Shown: piece by piece, positions 5,482 through 5,606 of the stretch
Numbering within the stretch: position 1 is the stretch's first letter
How the letters are laid out: each line of letters begins with the position of its first letter
Assembly: GCA_003506995.1 (NCBI GenBank)
Contig: DNXB01000633.1
Location: forward strand, 1-5,606
Reading direction: 5' to 3'
DNA from: Verrucomicrobiales bacterium
Lineage (GTDB): Bacteria > Verrucomicrobiota > Verrucomicrobiia > Verrucomicrobiales > Verrucomicrobiaceae
DNA: 5,606 bases
Translations under genes and position numbers: made by a program
Notes under the pieces: model-generated
Seen by the model: the letters and a program-made list of their open reading frames with translations, nothing else
The model's database searches: none
What the model was told of the DNA's origin: nothing

Positions 5482-5606
5482 GCCGGGGGAATGATTCGGG
5501 CGTGTTTGACCCGCTGGCGGATGAAGATCGAAAGCCAGGCGCGGCGGCAAAGACAGCGGCGGCAGTGCCGGTGAAGAAGTTCCTTCACTTCTACAAGCCA
5601 AGCGAG
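5478..5606 (+). CDS. Start of a gene leaving the window, possibly an element ATPase/helicase
   Basis: ATG 5478 overlaps the stop of the primase-like gene as ATGA and has GGAGG (5465-5469) eight bases ahead, so the start is well supported. The frame stays open for all 43 visible codons to the window edge. The protein begins with an acidic stretch (DPLADEDRK, residues 11-19), then an Ala/Lys linker, and then KKFLHFYKPSE. In similar operons the gene after a Toprim primase often encodes a RepA/DnaB-like AAA ATPase, and a Y-x-P-S-E motif can precede its ATP-binding domain. No Walker motif lies within the window, so this role is a guess from context. Confidence 0.7.
   Translation, partial: MSRGNDSGVFDPLADEDRKPGAAAKTAAAVPVKKFLHFYKPSE

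Noticed and set aside
4918..5601. 227-residue minus-strand ORF
   Set aside because: Antisense to the primase-like gene, with His/Pro/Arg-rich composition and no recognisable motif.
1..5606. CRISPR array, insertion sequence ends, or toxin-antitoxin/defence module
   Set aside because: No regularly spaced repeats, no transposase or terminal inverted repeats, and no recognisable toxin, nuclease-effector or defence motif beyond the chromosomal-side GIY-YIG protein.

Overview
The window reads as the junction between a bacterial chromosome and the left end of an integrated genetic element. The organism is probably a member of the Verrucomicrobia or a related PVC group. The clue is the truncated gene at the left edge, which looks like the C-terminus of a DUF1501 (sulfatase-like) protein, a family abundant in Planctomycetes and Verrucomicrobia. 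The high-GC composition agrees, but the taxonomic call is an inference.

Left part (1-968, chromosomal): the tail of the DUF1501 protein, a small GIY-YIG domain nuclease of the YhbQ/UvrC-like type, and a 125-residue protein of unknown function. All are on the plus strand.

Junction (about 969-1184, no gene): positions 1003-1030 on the minus strand are an exact tRNA 3' end (T arm, 3' acceptor strand, discriminator base and encoded CCA). No matching tRNA body is attached. Beyond it lie two overlapping inverted repeats and a pair of 9-base direct repeats, and then a tyrosine recombinase gene. This is what a tRNA 3'-end attachment site with integrase arm sites would look like, so the element boundary is placed near 1003-1031.

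Element part (1140-5606, all genes plus strand): tyrosine integrase; a 71-residue unknown protein; a poorly supported 117-residue low-complexity ORF with a strong ribosome binding site; a 296-residue unknown protein with a basic tail; a 105-residue protein with an AlpA/excisionase-like helix-turn-helix pattern; an 80-residue unknown protein; a 337-residue primase-like protein with CHC2-like and Toprim-like regions whose canonical metal-binding residues are partly missing; and the start of another gene that leaves the window and may encode the partner ATPase/helicase.

From 3928 to the right edge the stops and starts overlap in ATGA or longer overlaps, with good Shine-Dalgarno sequences, suggesting one translationally coupled replication/regulation operon. 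The best overall interpretation is a tRNA-targeted integrative element with its own primase/helicase module. No defence or other cargo system can be identified from the part visible here.
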